Notes: generated by a model not told the origin, from the sequence alone. A DNA stretch of 64,000 nt from Caballeronia turbans (GCA_001544655.2 FCOD02000005.1:62001-126000), one strand, 5' to 3'. Counted from the stretch's first letter, positions 36,105 to 47,061 are shown. Numbers and translations are program-made.

Positions 36105-36887
36105 ATGACTTTGAAAAAAACCCGCGTCTGGGTGTTGCTGGCTGCGTTCGCGGCTGCGCCCGCCTTTGCGCAAAACGTCGCCGTCGTCAACGGCACGCCG
36201 ATTCCCACGTCGCGCGCCGATGCGCTCGTGAAGCAGCTCGTCGCGCAGGGTCAGCAGAATTCGCCGCAGCTTCAGCAAGCTGTGCGCGAGGAACTCATCA
36301 ACCGCGAAATCCTGATGCAGGAAGCCGCGCGCGAAGGCGTCGCGACGCGCCCCGATGTCAAGGCGCAGGTCGCGGTGGCGCAGCAGACCGTCGTGCTGCG
36401 CGCGCTCATCGAAGACTTCGTGAAGAAGAACACGCCGACCGACGCCGAGATCAAGGCGCGCTATGACCAGCTCGTCAAGCAGAACGGCGGCGGCAAGGAA
36501 CTGCATCTGCATCACATCCTCGTCGAAGACGAAGCGCAGGCGAAGGACCTGATCGCGAAGATCAAGGCCGGCGCGAGCTTCGAGGATCTCGCCAAGCAAT
36601 ATTCGAAAGACCCGGGATCGGGCAAGAATGGCGGCGATCTGGACTGGTCGTCGCCTTCGGCTTATGTGCCGGAATTCGGCGCGGCCGCGGAGAAGCTGAA
36701 GAAGGGAGAAGTGACGCCGGCGCCGGTGAAGACGCAGTTCGGCTGGCACGTCATCCGCCTGGACGATTCGCGCGAAGTCGCCCCGCCGCCGCTCGATCAG
36801 GTCAAGACGCAGATCGCGCAGCAGATCCAGCAGGAAAAACTGCAGGCGTTCGAAGAAGGTCTGCGCAGCAAAGCGGTGATCAAGTAA
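36105..36887 (+). CDS. PpiC/SurA-type peptidyl-prolyl isomerase, exported
   Basis: A 260-residue periplasmic chaperone/isomerase. The signal peptide (MTLKKTRVWVLLAAFAAAPA to AFA) precedes a SurA_N-like helical region (VNGTPIPTSRADALVKQLV, EELINREILMQEAARE). A parvulin domain follows near residues 135-230 (LHLHHILVEDEAQAKDLIAK, FEDLAKQYSKDPGSGKNGGD, TQFGWHVIRLDD). The C-terminal helix (QVKTQIAQQIQQEKLQAF) is typical of the PrsA/PpiC group. It helps fold outer-membrane or secreted proteins. It is single and ends in a terminator. Confidence 0.93.
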   Translation: MTLKKTRVWVLLAAFAAAPAFAQNVAVVNGTPIPTSRADALVKQLVAQGQQNSPQLQQAVREELINREILMQEAAREGVATRPDVKAQVAVAQQTVVLRALIEDFVKKNTPTDAEIKARYDQLVKQNGGGKELHLHHILVEDEAQAKDLIAKIKAGASFEDLAKQYSKDPGSGKNGGDLDWSSPSAYVPEFGAAAEKLKKGEVTPAPVKTQFGWHVIRLDDSREVAPPPLDQVKTQIAQQIQQEKLQAFEEGLRSKAVIK

Positions 36888-36931
36888 GCGCGCTTGCTCG
36901 ATCCTTCAGTTCGCCATCTGCGAGCCATGAC

Positions 36932-36956
36932 AAAGCCGCCCTCGGGCGGCTTTGTT
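36932..36956 (+). terminator. Terminator of the PpiC-type gene
   Basis: A 9-bp stem AAAGCCGCC / GGCGGCTTT closes a CTCG loop and is followed by GTTGCTT. It lies 45 bases after the stop. Confidence 0.7.
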
Positions 36957-36972
36957 GCTTCTGGCTAGCGCT

Positions 36973-37002
36973 AAAAAAAAGAAACACCCCTCGGGGTGTT
37001 TC
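36973..37002 (-). terminator. Terminator of purL
   Basis: On the reverse strand a GAAACACCCC-type hairpin (36981-37002) is followed by eight T residues (36973-36980). It lies 18 bases after the purL stop. Confidence 0.85.
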
Positions 37003-37019
37003 GTCCGACGCCTTCGCAA

Positions 37020-40000
37020 TCAGCCGAGGAAGCGTCGCGCGTTCTGGAAGGCCCGCAGCCACGGGCTGCCGTCGGTGGTCCAGTCATCGGGCGTCCAGCT
37101 CATCTGCACGTTGCGATGCACGCGCTCCATGTGCGGCATCAGCACGGTGAAGCGGCCATCGGGCGTCGTCACGGACGTGATGCCCTGCGGCGAGCCGTTC
37201 GGATTGAACGGATATTGCTCCGTCGCATTGCCGCGATGATCGACGTAGCGCATCGCGACAAGCGCCTGCGCCTGATCGCCCTGCTGCGAGAAGTCGGCGA
37301 AACCTTCGCCGTGCGCGACCGCCACCGGAATGCGCGAGCCTTCCATGCCGGCGAAGAAGATCGACGGCGAACGTTCGACCTCGACGAGCGAGAAGCGCGC
37401 CTCGAACTGTTCCGACTTGTTGCGCGTGAACTTCGGCCAGTTTTCCGCACCCGGAATGATCGACGCGAGACTCGACATCATCTGGCAGCCGTTGCAGATG
37501 CCGAGCGCGAAGGTGTCGCCGCGGCCGAAGAACGCGGCGAACATGTCGGCGAGGCGTTGATTGAAGCGGATCGTCTTCGCCCAGCCCTCGCCCGCGCCCA
37601 GCACATCGCCGTATGAGAAGCCGCCGCACGCGACCGCGCCCGCGAAGTCGGCGAGCGTCGCGCGGCCCTCGAGCAGATCGCTCATGTGGACGTCGTGCGC
37701 GTCGAAGCCGGCACGGTCGAATGCGTAAGCTGTTTCGAGGTGCGAGTTCACGCCCTGCTCGCGCAGAATCGCGACACGCGGACGTTTTCCCGTCGCGATG
37801 AACGGCGCGGCGACGTCTTCGGCCGGATCGAAGGTTAGCTGAGGCGAAAGGCCCGGATCGGCGGCATCGAGCAGCGCGTCGTATTCGGCATCCGCGCAGG
37901 CCGGGTTGTCGCGCAGACGCGCGATGCGCCAGCTCACTTCGCTCCACGCGCGGTGCAGCTCGACGCGCGGTGCATCGAAAATCTTCTTCGCGTCGCGATA
38001 GATCTCGATCGCGCCGCTCTCGTTCGGCTTGCCGATCACATGCGAGCACGCCGACAAGCCATGCTCGCGCAGCGCGGCGAGCACCGCGTCGCGGTCCGAT
38101 GCGCGCACCTGCACCACCGCGCCGAGTTCTTCCGAGAACAGCGCGCGGATCGTGCGGTCGTCGCGTCGGCCGCTCGTCTGCTTCGCCCAGTCCTTCGCGT
38201 CGCCGTAATCGGATTCGTGTTCGGCGTCGAGCGTCAGCATGTCGACGTTCAGCGACACGCCAACATGACCCGCAAACGCCATTTCGCAGACCGTCGCCCA
38301 CAGGCCGCCATCGGAGCGGTCATGGTAGGCGAGCAGCTTGCCTTCGGCGTTGAGCGCCTGGATCGCGGCGAAGAAACGCTTCAGATCCTCGGGGTCGTCG
38401 ACGTCGGGCACCGCATCGCCGACCTGCTGCGTCACCTGCGCGAGGATGCTGCCACCCATGCGGTTGCGGCCGCGGCCCAGATCGATCGCGATCAGCACCG
38501 TGTTGGCGTCATTGACGAGCTGCGGCGTCAGATGACGGCGCACGTCTTCCACGGGCGCAAACGCCGAGATAATCAGCGACACCGGCGACACGACTTCGCG
38601 GGCACCGCCGCGCGCGTCCTGCCACTTGGTGCGCATGGACAGTGAATCCTTGCCGACCGGAATACTGATGCCGAGCGCCGGACACAGCTCCATGCCGATC
38701 GCCTTCACCGTTTCATAGAGCGCGGCATCTTCACCCGCGCTGCCGCACGCGGCCATCCAGTTCGCCGACAGCTTCAGCTTGTTCAGCGATTCGATCGGCG
38801 CGGAGGCAATGTTCGTCACCGCTTCGCCCACCGCCATGCGTCCCGATGCGGGTGCGTCGATGACGGCGAGCGGCGTGCGCTCGGCCATCGTCATCGCTTC
38901 GCCGCGAAAGCCTGCGTAGTCCATCGTCGTGACGGCGCAATCGGCCACGGGCACCTGCCACGGGCCGACGAACTGATCACGCGCGGTCGTACCGCCGACC
39001 GAGCGGTCGCCGATGGTGATGAGGAAGGACTTGCTCGCGACCGTGGGATGCTTCAGCACATCGACCGCCACCGCCGACAGCGGCAGACCGGTCACGTCGA
39101 CCGGCGTGAACTGCGCGTGCTCGCGCTTCACGTCGCGATGCATCTTGGGCGGCTTGCCGAGCAGCACGTCCATCGGCATATCGACGGGTTCCTGACCTTC
39201 GTTCGCTTCGTCGATCAGCTTCAACTGCCGCTCTTCGGTCGCCACGCCAACGACTGCCACCGGGCAGCGTTCGCGTTCGCAGATCGCCTGAAACGCGGGC
39301 AGATCGGCGGGCGAGATCGCGAGGACATAACGTTCCTGCGCTTCGTTCGACCAGATTTCGCGCGGCGAGAGACCGCTTTCTTCGAGCTGGACCTTGCGCA
39401 GCTCGAAGCGCGCGCCTTTGCCCGCGCCATCGACGAGCTCCGGGAAGGCGTTCGAAATGCCGCCCGCGCCGACATCGTGAATCGACAGGATCGGATTGCC
39501 CTCGCCCATCTGCCAGCAGGTGTTGATGACTTCCTGCGCGCGGCGCTGAATTTCCGGATTGCCGCGCTGGACCGAATCGAAGTCGAGCTCGGCGGTGTTC
39601 GCGCCGGTCGCCATCGACGACGCCGCGCCGCCGCCCATGCCGATGCGCATGCCCGGACCGCCGATCTGGATCAGCAGCGTGCCGGCCGGCAGATCGTTCT
39701 TGTGCGTGTGCTGGTCCGAAATATTGCCGATGCCGCCCGCGATCATGATCGGCTTGTGATAGCCGCGCACGCGGCCCGCGACGTTCTGCTCGTAGGTGCG
39801 GAAATAGCCGCCGAGGTTCGGACGGCCGAATTCGTTGTTGAAGGCCGCGGCGCCGATCGGCCCGTCGATCATGATCTGCAACGGCGAGGCGATGCGGTCG
39901 GGCCGGCCGTATGGCTCGTTCTGGTCGGCCGGATTGCGCGATGCGAGCGGCACCGCGGCATCGCGATCGTTTTCCCACTTTTCGCGCGCGCCGGGCAAAT

Positions 40001-41057
40001 CGAGGTTCGACACGGTGAAGCCGGCAAGACCGGCCTTCGGACGCGCGCCGCGGCCCGTCGCGCCTTCGTCGCGGATTTCGCCGCCGGAGCCCGTCGCCGC
40101 GCCCGCGAACGGGGAAATCGCGGTCGGGTGATTGTGCGTCTCGACCTTCATCAGCGTGTGGGTCAGTTCCACATGACGCTGATACTGCTCGTCGCGACCG
40201 CGCGGGAACCAGCGCTGCGCGATGCCGCCGCGCATGATCGCCGAGTTGTCCGAATACGCGACGATCGTGCCTTCGTGATTCAGCTTTTCGGTATTGCGGA
40301 TCATCTGGAACAGCGACATGTCCTGCTTCTCGCCGTCGATGGTCCATTCGCCGTTGAAGATCTTGTGGCGGCAGTGTTCGCTGTTGGCCTGCGCGAACAT
40401 CATCAGTTCGACGTCGGTCGGATTGCGCTTCAGCCCTTCGAATGCGTTCACCAGATAATCGATTTCGTCTTCCGCGAGCGCGAGGCCGAGTTCGGTGTTC
40501 GCGGCTTCGAGCGCCTTGCGTCCCGCGCCGATGATATCGACCGTCTGCAAGGGCTTGGCGGGCAGTTCATCGAAGAGATGCAGCGCCTGATCGCGCGATG
40601 CCGCGACGCTTTCCGTCATGCGGTCGTGCAACGCATCCGCGACGGCGGCGCGCGCTTCGTCCGACAGCGCCTTCTTGCCGCCGAGAAAACCGCTTTTCAT
40701 GATGACCGAGTACTCGACGCCGCGCTCGATGCGCCGCACCTTATCGAGCCCGCAGTGATGCGCGATGTCGGTCGCCTTGCTCGCCCACGGCGAAACCGTG
40801 CCGAAGCGCGGCACGACCAGGAAGGTCTCGACCTGGCCGCGCTCCTTCGATGCGTCGAAAGGCGCGCCGTAGTGCATCAGCGCATCGATGCGGCTGTTGT
40901 CATCGTCGGTGAGCGGCTCGGACGCGTTGACGAAATGCAGGAACTGACCGCGCACGCCGACGATATTCGCGTCGATGCGGGCGAGCGTTTCGAGAAGGCG
41001 GGTTTGACGAAAATCGGAGAGGGCCGAAGCGCCGGGGAAACACGAGAAGTGGGCCAT
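37020..41057 (-). CDS. purL: Phosphoribosylformylglycinamidine synthase (large single-chain form)
   Basis: A 1345-residue enzyme that makes FGAM from FGAR, ATP and glutamine in de novo purine synthesis. It has a PurS-like N-terminus and a linker with [15 protein letters not shown] (about 220). The two AIRS-type synthetase halves show [20 protein letters not shown] and [15 protein letters not shown]. The C-terminal class I glutaminase has [21 protein letters not shown]-type nucleophile Cys and [12 protein letters not shown] with the catalytic His/Glu. The length matches the proteobacterial/eukaryotic single-chain type. It stands alone with its own promoter and terminator. Confidence 0.97.
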   Translation of the reverse strand: MAHFSCFPGASALSDFRQTRLLETLARIDANIVGVRGQFLHFVNASEPLTDDDNSRIDALMHYGAPFDASKERGQVETFLVVPRFGTVSPWASKATDIAHHCGLDKVRRIERGVEYSVIMKSGFLGGKKALSDEARAAVADALHDRMTESVAASRDQALHLFDELPAKPLQTVDIIGAGRKALEAANTELGLALAEDEIDYLVNAFEGLKRNPTDVELMMFAQANSEHCRHKIFNGEWTIDGEKQDMSLFQMIRNTEKLNHEGTIVAYSDNSAIMRGGIAQRWFPRGRDEQYQRHVELTHTLMKVETHNHPTAISPFAGAATGSGGEIRDEGATGRGARPKAGLAGFTVSNLDLPGAREKWENDRDAAVPLASRNPADQNEPYGRPDRIASPLQIMIDGPIGAAAFNNEFGRPNLGGYFRTYEQNVAGRVRGYHKPIMIAGGIGNISDQHTHKNDLPAGTLLIQIGGPGMRIGMGGGAASSMATGANTAELDFDSVQRGNPEIQRRAQEVINTCWQMGEGNPILSIHDVGAGGISNAFPELVDGAGKGARFELRKVQLEESGLSPREIWSNEAQERYVLAISPADLPAFQAICERERCPVAVVGVATEERQLKLIDEANEGQEPVDMPMDVLLGKPPKMHRDVKREHAQFTPVDVTGLPLSAVAVDVLKHPTVASKSFLITIGDRSVGGTTARDQFVGPWQVPVADCAVTTMDYAGFRGEAMTMAERTPLAVIDAPASGRMAVGEAVTNIASAPIESLNKLKLSANWMAACGSAGEDAALYETVKAIGMELCPALGISIPVGKDSLSMRTKWQDARGGAREVVSPVSLIISAFAPVEDVRRHLTPQLVNDANTVLIAIDLGRGRNRMGGSILAQVTQQVGDAVPDVDDPEDLKRFFAAIQALNAEGKLLAYHDRSDGGLWATVCEMAFAGHVGVSLNVDMLTLDAEHESDYGDAKDWAKQTSGRRDDRTIRALFSEELGAVVQVRASDRDAVLAALREHGLSACSHVIGKPNESGAIEIYRDAKKIFDAPRVELHRAWSEVSWRIARLRDNPACADAEYDALLDAADPGLSPQLTFDPAEDVAAPFIATGKRPRVAILREQGVNSHLETAYAFDRAGFDAHDVHMSDLLEGRATLADFAGAVACGGFSYGDVLGAGEGWAKTIRFNQRLADMFAAFFGRGDTFALGICNGCQMMSSLASIIPGAENWPKFTRNKSEQFEARFSLVEVERSPSIFFAGMEGSRIPVAVAHGEGFADFSQQGDQAQALVAMRYVDHRGNATEQYPFNPNGSPQGITSVTTPDGRFTVLMPHMERVHRNVQMSWTPDDWTTDGSPWLRAFQNARRFLG

Positions 41058-41516
41058 TGTGACGGTGCGTCGATGACGTCTGTGTGCCGCTCGCGCGACG
41101 CTCGCTTTTTTGCGAATCGAAAAAATCGCAAATTCGGACTCGAGCGCGCAAAACGGCGTGAGGCGAAAGGAAGACCGCGATTATAACCCGGAAGCGTCTC
41201 GAAATCGGGCCGGGCGGTCCGTCCCGGCGCTGTGCGGCGGCGCGCGGCGAGGCGAACCCAATCGGTTCTCATCCCGAAATCAGCTGGACGCACAAGGCCG
41301 GGGCAAACTTGATGAGTCACGCACCGCATGACCGCGCGGGTTGCCGTCCCTCGCAAACGATTTTGGCGCTATCATGGCGCGCTCTTCGGGTCCGGCGCGC
41401 CGAGCCGCGCTTCAGGATCCGTCGTTTTACCGTCAAGGCGCGCGGCGTCGGGCGCTTCGCTCCCGCGCGTCACACCGCGCAGCACTGCAATCTCGCGCCT
41501 TCGGGCACAAAAAGTC
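41058..41516. other. purL leader and divergent regulatory gap
   Basis: No gene is assigned in these 459 bases. They hold the purL -10, a leader hairpin with arms TTTGCGA (41109-41115) and TCGCAAA (41126-41132), and the upstream region of the DadA-like gene. An open frame from 41328 continues into that gene, but its first 63 codons lack family similarity. No purine riboswitch core was recognised. Confidence 0.5.
41180..41185 (-). promoter_or_regulatory. -10 element of the purL promoter
   Basis: The reverse strand reads a perfect TATAAT within GGGTTATAATCGCGG, about 120 bases before the purL ATG. No strong -35 is visible at 16-18 bases, so an activator or a weak -35 may be used. Confidence 0.55.
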
Positions 41517-42809
41517 ATGGATGTCATCGTCATCGGCGGAGGAATCGCCGGCATCGCCACCGCCTGCCAGTTGCACGCGGCAGGCCATCGCGTTTGCGTG
41601 ATCGAGCGCCACGCGACCGTCGCGCAAGGCGCCACCTACGGCCAGGGCGGCGCGCTGCTGCCATCGCCGCTCGATGTCTGGTTCGGGCCGACCTTCATGG
41701 CATCGAGCCGCTCGAAGCAAAGCGGCATGGTGGTCAAGACCGGGTTCGACTCGGCCGCCCGCGACTTCATCAAGCAACTCGCGGCGCTTCGCGATCCCGA
41801 GGCGTTCGCTGCGCAGTACGCGCATCTGCAGCCGCTCGTCGATCTGTCGCGGCGCGTGCTGGCGGACATCGAAAGCCGCCTGGAACTCGATTTCGAACAA
41901 CGCCGCGGCATGCTGCACGTGTTCCGGCAGCCGCGCGAGCTCGAAGACGCGCAACCGGCCATCGATCTGCTCAAGGGCTGCGGCGTGCCGTATCGGCTGC
42001 TGACGCCCGAGGAATGCGTCGCCGTCGAACCTTCCGTGCCGGACTACCCCGAGTTCGCGGGCGGCGTGCTGCTGCCCGAGGAGCGCACCGCGAACTGCCC
42101 GCTTTTCACGAAGCAACTGAAGCAGGTGCTCGAAGACGATGGCGTGCAGTTCCGCATGCACCGGAGCGTCGCGTCGGTGCGGCTCGACGGCGCGCGCGCC
42201 GCCGTCGAACTCGCCGATCCGAGCGAGGGCAAGAAGCGCAGGGCCGAGGTGGAGCTGATCACCGCGGACGCGATCGTCGTCGCGGCGGGCACCGGCACGC
42301 CCGGGCTCATCGGCGGCATCCGGTCGGCGTCCTCGCTTTTTCCGCTGCGCGTGCACACGCTGACTGCGCCCGTCGCCTATGAGGAGCGCGTGCCGCATCT
42401 CACGGTCGTCGATACGATCAAGCGCATCACGATGACGCGCGTGAACCAGCGGCTGCGCGTGGGCGGCGCGGGCGTGTTTCAGAGCGCCTCCAAAGCCGAC
42501 AAGCCGCTCGACGCCACGCTGGCCCGGCGCGCGCTCGATTTGCTCGGTCAGGGCACGCACGACTGGATTCCGGGCGCGGCGCGAGTGTCCGCCGCGCGCG
42601 CGTGGGATGGTTTGCGACTGATCACCGCCGACGGGCTGCCGGTCGTCGGCGCGACGCGCCATCCGCGGCTTTTCGTCAACGCGGCGCACGGCCCGGCCGG
42701 CTGGGGCCTCGCATGCGGGTCTGCTAAAGTGATCGCGGACCTCGTCTCCGGCGTTACGCCCGACATTCCCGCCAGCGCGCTCGCGGCGATGAGCATCGAG
42801 CGCTTCTAG
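41517..42809 (+). CDS. DadA-like FAD-dependent D-amino acid dehydrogenase
   Basis: A 430-residue DAO-family flavoprotein. MDVIVIGGGIAGIATACQLH gives the GxGxxG ADP-binding fold, and HRVCVIERH supplies the ribose-binding acidic residue. The substrate region includes GALLPSPLDVWFGPTFM and ALLPEERTANCPLF-like sequence. C-terminal DGLRLITADGLPVVGATRH and HGPAGWGLACGSAKVIADL are typical of DadA. It would oxidatively deaminate D-amino acids and pass electrons to the respiratory chain. DadA is only one of several DAO-family possibilities; no racemase (dadX) is adjacent. The start at 41517 lacks a clear Shine-Dalgarno. Confidence 0.82.
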   Translation: MDVIVIGGGIAGIATACQLHAAGHRVCVIERHATVAQGATYGQGGALLPSPLDVWFGPTFMASSRSKQSGMVVKTGFDSAARDFIKQLAALRDPEAFAAQYAHLQPLVDLSRRVLADIESRLELDFEQRRGMLHVFRQPRELEDAQPAIDLLKGCGVPYRLLTPEECVAVEPSVPDYPEFAGGVLLPEERTANCPLFTKQLKQVLEDDGVQFRMHRSVASVRLDGARAAVELADPSEGKKRRAEVELITADAIVVAAGTGTPGLIGGIRSASSLFPLRVHTLTAPVAYEERVPHLTVVDTIKRITMTRVNQRLRVGGAGVFQSASKADKPLDATLARRALDLLGQGTHDWIPGAARVSAARAWDGLRLITADGLPVVGATRHPRLFVNAAHGPAGWGLACGSAKVIADLVSGVTPDIPASALAAMSIERF

Positions 42810-42917
42810 CAAGCAGCAGTCACCGCGCGGCGCGCACCGCCGCGACGGGCACGATTGCTGCGGCGACGCCGGATTCCCGACCGACTCGATTCTCGAAGCG
42901 CCCTTCCGCCCGCCGCC

Positions 42918-44480
42918 ATGACCGCTGCCCGCTCACCCTACTTCAGCCCCAAAGACGATCCCCTCGCGCTGCTGACGCTTACCGAGCTGCGCGCGCTCGA
43001 AGCGCGTGCGGCTGCGGCGCTGCCGCCGCACACGCTGATGGCGCGCGCGGGGGCGGCCGCCGCGCAATGCCTCATCGACGTGCTCGAGAACGATCCCGAC
43101 TCCCGCGCACGGCCGGTGTGGCTCGTGGCCGGCCCCGGCAACAACGGCGGCGACGCGCTCGTGATGGCGGAGCAACTGCATCGCGCCGGCATTGCGGTAC
43201 GTGTGTGCATGCCGGTCGAGGTCAAGCCCGACGACGCACGCTGGGCGCTCGAATCGGCGCGCGCGGCGGGCGTGCCGATCGACGGCCAGCCGCCCGCATC
43301 GTTCGACGGCTTCGGCTGGCTCGTCGACGGCATGTTCGGCATCGGCCTCACGCGCGCGCTCGACGGCGTATTCGCGGATATCGCCGCGCGCATGACGCGC
43401 CGTTCCAGCGCTTCAGGCCGCGTGCTCGCGCTCGACATCGCAAGCGGCCTGAACAGCGACACCGGCACACCCGTGAACGGCGGCGAAGCCGTGCGCGCGA
43501 CGGACACCATCACGTTCATCGGCGCGAAGCCGGGGCATTTCACGTCACAAGGCCGCGATCTGACGGGACGGCTTTTCGTGTCGACGCTGGAGGTCGATTC
43601 GAGCACCGCGCCTTCGATCACGCTCAATGCGCCCGCACTCTTCGGCGCATGCATGCCGCCGCGCGACAACGCGACCAACAAGGGCACGTTCGGCTCGCTC
43701 GCGGTCATCGGCGGCGACACCGGCATGTGCGGCGCGCCGATTCTCGCCGCGCGCATGGCGCTCTACGGCGGCGCGGGAAAGGTTCACGTCGCGATTCTGG
43801 GCGAAGGCTTTCCGCCCTATGATCCGCCGCATCCCGAGCTGATGCTGCATCGCGCCGACGGCTTCGCGCCCGACAGGATGGACGCGCTGTCCATCGGCTG
43901 CGGCATGGGCACGAGCGAGCGCGCGAAAAACGTGCTGGCGGACGCGCTCAAGCTCGACATCCCGAAGCTGCTCGATGCCGACGCGCTCAATCTCGTCGCC
44001 AAAGACGACGCGCTCGCCTCCGCCGTCGCGACACGCGGCGCCAAGGGCGATCCGTGCATCCTGACGCCGCATCCGCTCGAAGCGGCGCGTCTCTTGCAGA
44101 CTGACGCGAAATCCGTTCAGGCCGACCGCATCGCCGCCGCGCGCCAGCTCGCCGCGCGCTATGCGGCGATCGCGGTGCTCAAGGGCTCGGGCACCGTAAT
44201 CGCGTCGTCCGACGGACGTGTCTGCGTGAATCCAACCGGCAACGCCGGTCTCGCGACAGGCGGCACCGGCGACGTGCTCGGCGGATTGATCGGAGCATTG
44301 CTCGCGCAGAAACTGCCGGCCTACGAAGCCGCGCTCGCGGGCGTCTATCTGCATGGCCTTGCCGCGCAGACACTTACCGACGACGGCATGGGCCCGGCGG
44401 GATTGACCGCGGGCGAACTCGCGCCGGCCGTGCGCGGTCTCATCAACCGCCGCTTTTACGCGCAGCACGCGCGAAGCTGA
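42918..44480 (+). CDS. nnr: Bifunctional NAD(P)HX epimerase / ADP-dependent NAD(P)HX dehydratase
   Basis: A 520-residue fused metabolite-repair enzyme. The N-terminal YjeF_N epimerase (about 15-230) has WLVAGPGNNGGDALVMAEQL and LALDIASGLNSDTGTPVNG. The C-terminal carbohydrate-kinase-like dehydratase (about 250-515) has NKGTFGSLAVIGGDTGMCGA, LTPHPLEAARLL and ATGGTGDVLGGLIGALLAQ. It returns damaged hydrated NADH and NADPH to usable forms. Translation from ATG 42918 fits the family; the frame to 42855 is not supported. It sits 108 bases after the flavoprotein gene on the same strand. Confidence 0.94.
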   Translation: MTAARSPYFSPKDDPLALLTLTELRALEARAAAALPPHTLMARAGAAAAQCLIDVLENDPDSRARPVWLVAGPGNNGGDALVMAEQLHRAGIAVRVCMPVEVKPDDARWALESARAAGVPIDGQPPASFDGFGWLVDGMFGIGLTRALDGVFADIAARMTRRSSASGRVLALDIASGLNSDTGTPVNGGEAVRATDTITFIGAKPGHFTSQGRDLTGRLFVSTLEVDSSTAPSITLNAPALFGACMPPRDNATNKGTFGSLAVIGGDTGMCGAPILAARMALYGGAGKVHVAILGEGFPPYDPPHPELMLHRADGFAPDRMDALSIGCGMGTSERAKNVLADALKLDIPKLLDADALNLVAKDDALASAVATRGAKGDPCILTPHPLEAARLLQTDAKSVQADRIAAARQLAARYAAIAVLKGSGTVIASSDGRVCVNPTGNAGLATGGTGDVLGGLIGALLAQKLPAYEAALAGVYLHGLAAQTLTDDGMGPAGLTAGELAPAVRGLINRRFYAQHARS

Positions 44481-44674
44481 AGGCTTGCGGGCGCACGCCC
44501 GCGAAGTCCCGTGACGCTTTGCAAGCATCCGGTCATGCATCGTCGCTATACTCTTTTTTGATTCGGGCAACCGCGGCCGTTTAGTCGCGTTCACCAAACA
44601 CGACACGCACAGGCAAGCCGGGCCGCAATCGCACGAACGTATTCCTCTGTCACTCTCAGACTATCGGACCGCTC

Positions 44675-46309
44675 ATGACCCAAAACTCGATGCTCAATTC
44701 GCTTCCTGCCTGGTCGGCGCTCCAGTCGCATTACGATGCCATCTCCGGCGAGCGCCTGCGCGACTGGTTCGGGCCTCAGAACGACACCGCGCCGACGCGC
44801 GCCGAGCGCTTGACCTTCGAAGGCGGCGGCCTCGCAATCGACTTCTCCAAGAACCGCGTCAAGGACGAAACGCTCAAGCTGCTCGTCGAGGTCGCCCAGC
44901 AGGCCAAGGTCACCGAACGCCGCGACGCGATGTTCCGTGGCGATATCGTCAACATCACCGAACATCGCGCGGTGCTGCATACCGCGCTGCGCGCGCAGTC
45001 GCCCGACGCGCCTTTCTACGAGCAGGTGCAGAAGGAAAAGGCCAAAATGGCCGCCTTCTCCGATCGCGTGCGCGACGGCTCATGGAAAGGCTATAGCGGC
45101 AAGCGCATCCGTCACGTCGTAAACATCGGTATCGGCGGCTCGGACCTCGGACCGAAGATGGTCGTGCATGCGCTGCATCATCTCGCTTCGAAGGATCTCG
45201 ACACGCACTTCGTATCGAACGTCGACGGCGCCGATCTCTGGAACGTCCTTCAGCAAGTCGACGCCGAGGAGACGCTGGCGATCGTCGTCTCCAAGACCTT
45301 CACGACGCTCGAGACGATGACCAACGCGCATTCGATGCGCGACTGGTTCCTGAAGTCCGGCTGTCCCGAAGATCAGTTGTCGAAGCATTTCGTCGGCGTC
45401 TCGGCGAATCCGGCTGAAGTCGTCAAGTTCGGTATCGCGAAAGAAAACGTGTTCGAGATGTGGGACTGGGTCGGCGGCCGTTACTCGCTGTGGTCGGCGG
45501 TGGGTCTCTCGATCATGCTGTCGGTCGGCCCGAAAAATTTCGACGCGCTCCTGCAAGGCGCGGCTGCGATGGACGAGCACTTCCGCACCGCCCCGCTCGA
45601 CAGGAACCTGCCCGTGCTGATGGGCATGATCGGCATCTGGTATCGCAACTTTTTTGGCTCACAGAGCGATCTGGTGGCGCCGTATTCGCAGGCGCTGCAC
45701 TATCTGCCTTCATACCTCCAGCAGCTCGAGATGGAGAGCAACGGCAAGTCCGCGCGCCTCGACGGCAAGATGGTCGACTATCCGACGGCGGCCGTCATCT
45801 GGGGCGAGCCGGGCACGAACGGCCAGCACGCGTTCTTCCAGATGCTGCATCAGGGCCCCACGCTCATCCCGATCGACTTCATCGCCGTGCTGACGCCGGA
45901 GCATCCGCTCGTCGATCATCACGCGAAGCTGCTCGCCAACTGCTTTGCGCAGAGCGAAGCGCTGATGCTCGGCCGCACGCTGGAAGAAGCAAAGAAGGTT
46001 GCCGGTCCTGGCAAGGAAGAACTGGCGACGCATCTGAGCTTCCCCGGCAACCGGCCAACCACGACCATCATGCTCGATGCCCTCACGCCGCAGACGCTCG
46101 GCGCGCTCATCGCGCTCTACGAGCACAAGGTGCTCGTGCAGGGCACGGTGTGGGACATCAACTCGTTCGATCAGTGGGGCGTTGAGCTCGGCAAGATTCT
46201 CGGCAAGGTCGTCGAGGCCGATATCACTGCCGCGAGCGTCGATCCGGCCAGGCACGACTCGTCGACATCGGCGTTGATCGCGCGTGCGCGCAAGGCGCTG
46301 AAGCGCTGA
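44675..46309 (+). CDS. pgi: Glucose-6-phosphate isomerase
   Basis: A 544-residue SIS-domain enzyme that interconverts glucose 6-phosphate and fructose 6-phosphate. Motifs are [34 protein letters not shown], the Pgi signature [15 protein letters not shown] (about 265), [18 protein letters not shown] with the active-site Glu/His, and [20 protein letters not shown] with a C-terminal Lys in WGVELGK. The length matches proteobacterial Pgi. A TATACT hexamer about 125 bases upstream (44547-44552) is a possible -10. It ends in a strong terminator that converges on ybbA. Confidence 0.97.
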   Translation: MTQNSMLNSLPAWSALQSHYDAISGERLRDWFGPQNDTAPTRAERLTFEGGGLAIDFSKNRVKDETLKLLVEVAQQAKVTERRDAMFRGDIVNITEHRAVLHTALRAQSPDAPFYEQVQKEKAKMAAFSDRVRDGSWKGYSGKRIRHVVNIGIGGSDLGPKMVVHALHHLASKDLDTHFVSNVDGADLWNVLQQVDAEETLAIVVSKTFTTLETMTNAHSMRDWFLKSGCPEDQLSKHFVGVSANPAEVVKFGIAKENVFEMWDWVGGRYSLWSAVGLSIMLSVGPKNFDALLQGAAAMDEHFRTAPLDRNLPVLMGMIGIWYRNFFGSQSDLVAPYSQALHYLPSYLQQLEMESNGKSARLDGKMVDYPTAAVIWGEPGTNGQHAFFQMLHQGPTLIPIDFIAVLTPEHPLVDHHAKLLANCFAQSEALMLGRTLEEAKKVAGPGKEELATHLSFPGNRPTTTIMLDALTPQTLGALIALYEHKVLVQGTVWDINSFDQWGVELGKILGKVVEADITAASVDPARHDSSTSALIARARKALKR

Positions 46310-46329
46310 CGCTCCCGTAGTCGTCGATG

Positions 46330-46361
46330 GCCCGCGACGCTTGCGCGTTGCGGGCTTTTTT
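46330..46361 (+). terminator. Terminator of pgi
   Basis: An 11-bp stem GCCCGCGACGC (46330-46340) / GCGTTGCGGGC (46345-46355), with one G-U pair, is followed by six T residues. The T-run overlaps the stop codon of the convergent ybbA gene by two bases. Confidence 0.88.
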
Positions 46362-47061
46362 ACACGCCGAGACCGTTGACGAGGCGCCCCGCTTCGATCG
46401 TCACCGTGGCATCGCAACGCTCGGCGAGTTCCTGATCGTGCGTAACCAGCACGAGCGTCGCGCCGTTGCGCCGATTCATCTCGAACATCAGGTCGATGAT
46501 TGCGCAGCCGGTTGCGGCGTCGAGGCTGCCGGTGGGTTCGTCGGCGAAGAGCACGACAGGATGCGTGACGAACGCGCGCGCGAGCGCGACGCGCTGCTGT
46601 TCGCCGCCGGAAAGCAGCTTCGGATAATGGCCGGTGCGTTGCGACAGCCCGACCTGATCGAGCAGCGAACGGGCGCGCGCTGCGATTTCGCTGTGCGGAG
46701 TCTGAGCGCGCAGCTCGAGGGGCAGCATGACGTTCTCGAGCGCGGTCAGATGCGGCATCAACTGGAACGACTGGAACACGAAGCCGACCGCGCCGCTTCT
46801 GAGCGCGGCGCGCTCGTCTTCGTTCAACGTGGCCAACTCCTTGCCAAGCAGACGAACCGAGCCCTCGCTCGCGCTGTCCAATCCGGCGAGCAAGCCGAGC
46901 AATGTCGACTTGCCCGAGCCCGATGCTCCGACGATCGCGACGCTGCTACCCTTCGCAATCGACAGATCGACCTGATCGAGAATCGTGAGCTCGCCCGTTG
47001 CGTCCTTCACTCGCTTGCTTAATCCCCGAACTTCGATGACCGGCTCGATATTGTTTTGCAT
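46360..47061 (-). CDS. ybbA: YbbA/LolD-type ABC transporter ATP-binding protein
   Basis: A 233-residue MacB/LolD-group ATPase. Walker A GASGSGKSTLLGLLAGLD, Q-loop VFQSFQLMPHLTALENVMLP, signature LLSGGEQQRVALARAF and Walker B VVLFADEPTGSLD are intact. In E. coli ybbA is divergent from tesA and followed by the FtsX-like permease gene ybbP. Here the tesA neighbour is kept, but the gene ends against convergent pgi and no permease is present. AGGG lies seven bases before the ATG, which overlaps the tesA ATG in CATG. Its partner must be encoded elsewhere, if it has one. Confidence 0.9.
   Translation of the reverse strand: MQNNIEPVIEVRGLSKRVKDATGELTILDQVDLSIAKGSSVAIVGASGSGKSTLLGLLAGLDSASEGSVRLLGKELATLNEDERAALRSGAVGFVFQSFQLMPHLTALENVMLPLELRAQTPHSEIAARARSLLDQVGLSQRTGHYPKLLSGGEQQRVALARAFVTHPVVLFADEPTGSLDAATGCAIIDLMFEMNRRNGATLVLVTHDQELAERCDATVTIEAGRLVNGLGV

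Noticed and set aside
39048-41186. A 712-codon plus-strand open frame opposite purL
   Set aside because: Same codon-bias artefact; the purL product is unambiguous and the antisense translation has no recognisable motif.
41058-41308. Purine riboswitch upstream of purL
   Set aside because: I could not find the conserved junction sequences of the purine aptamer; only a simple AT-rich hairpin is visible.
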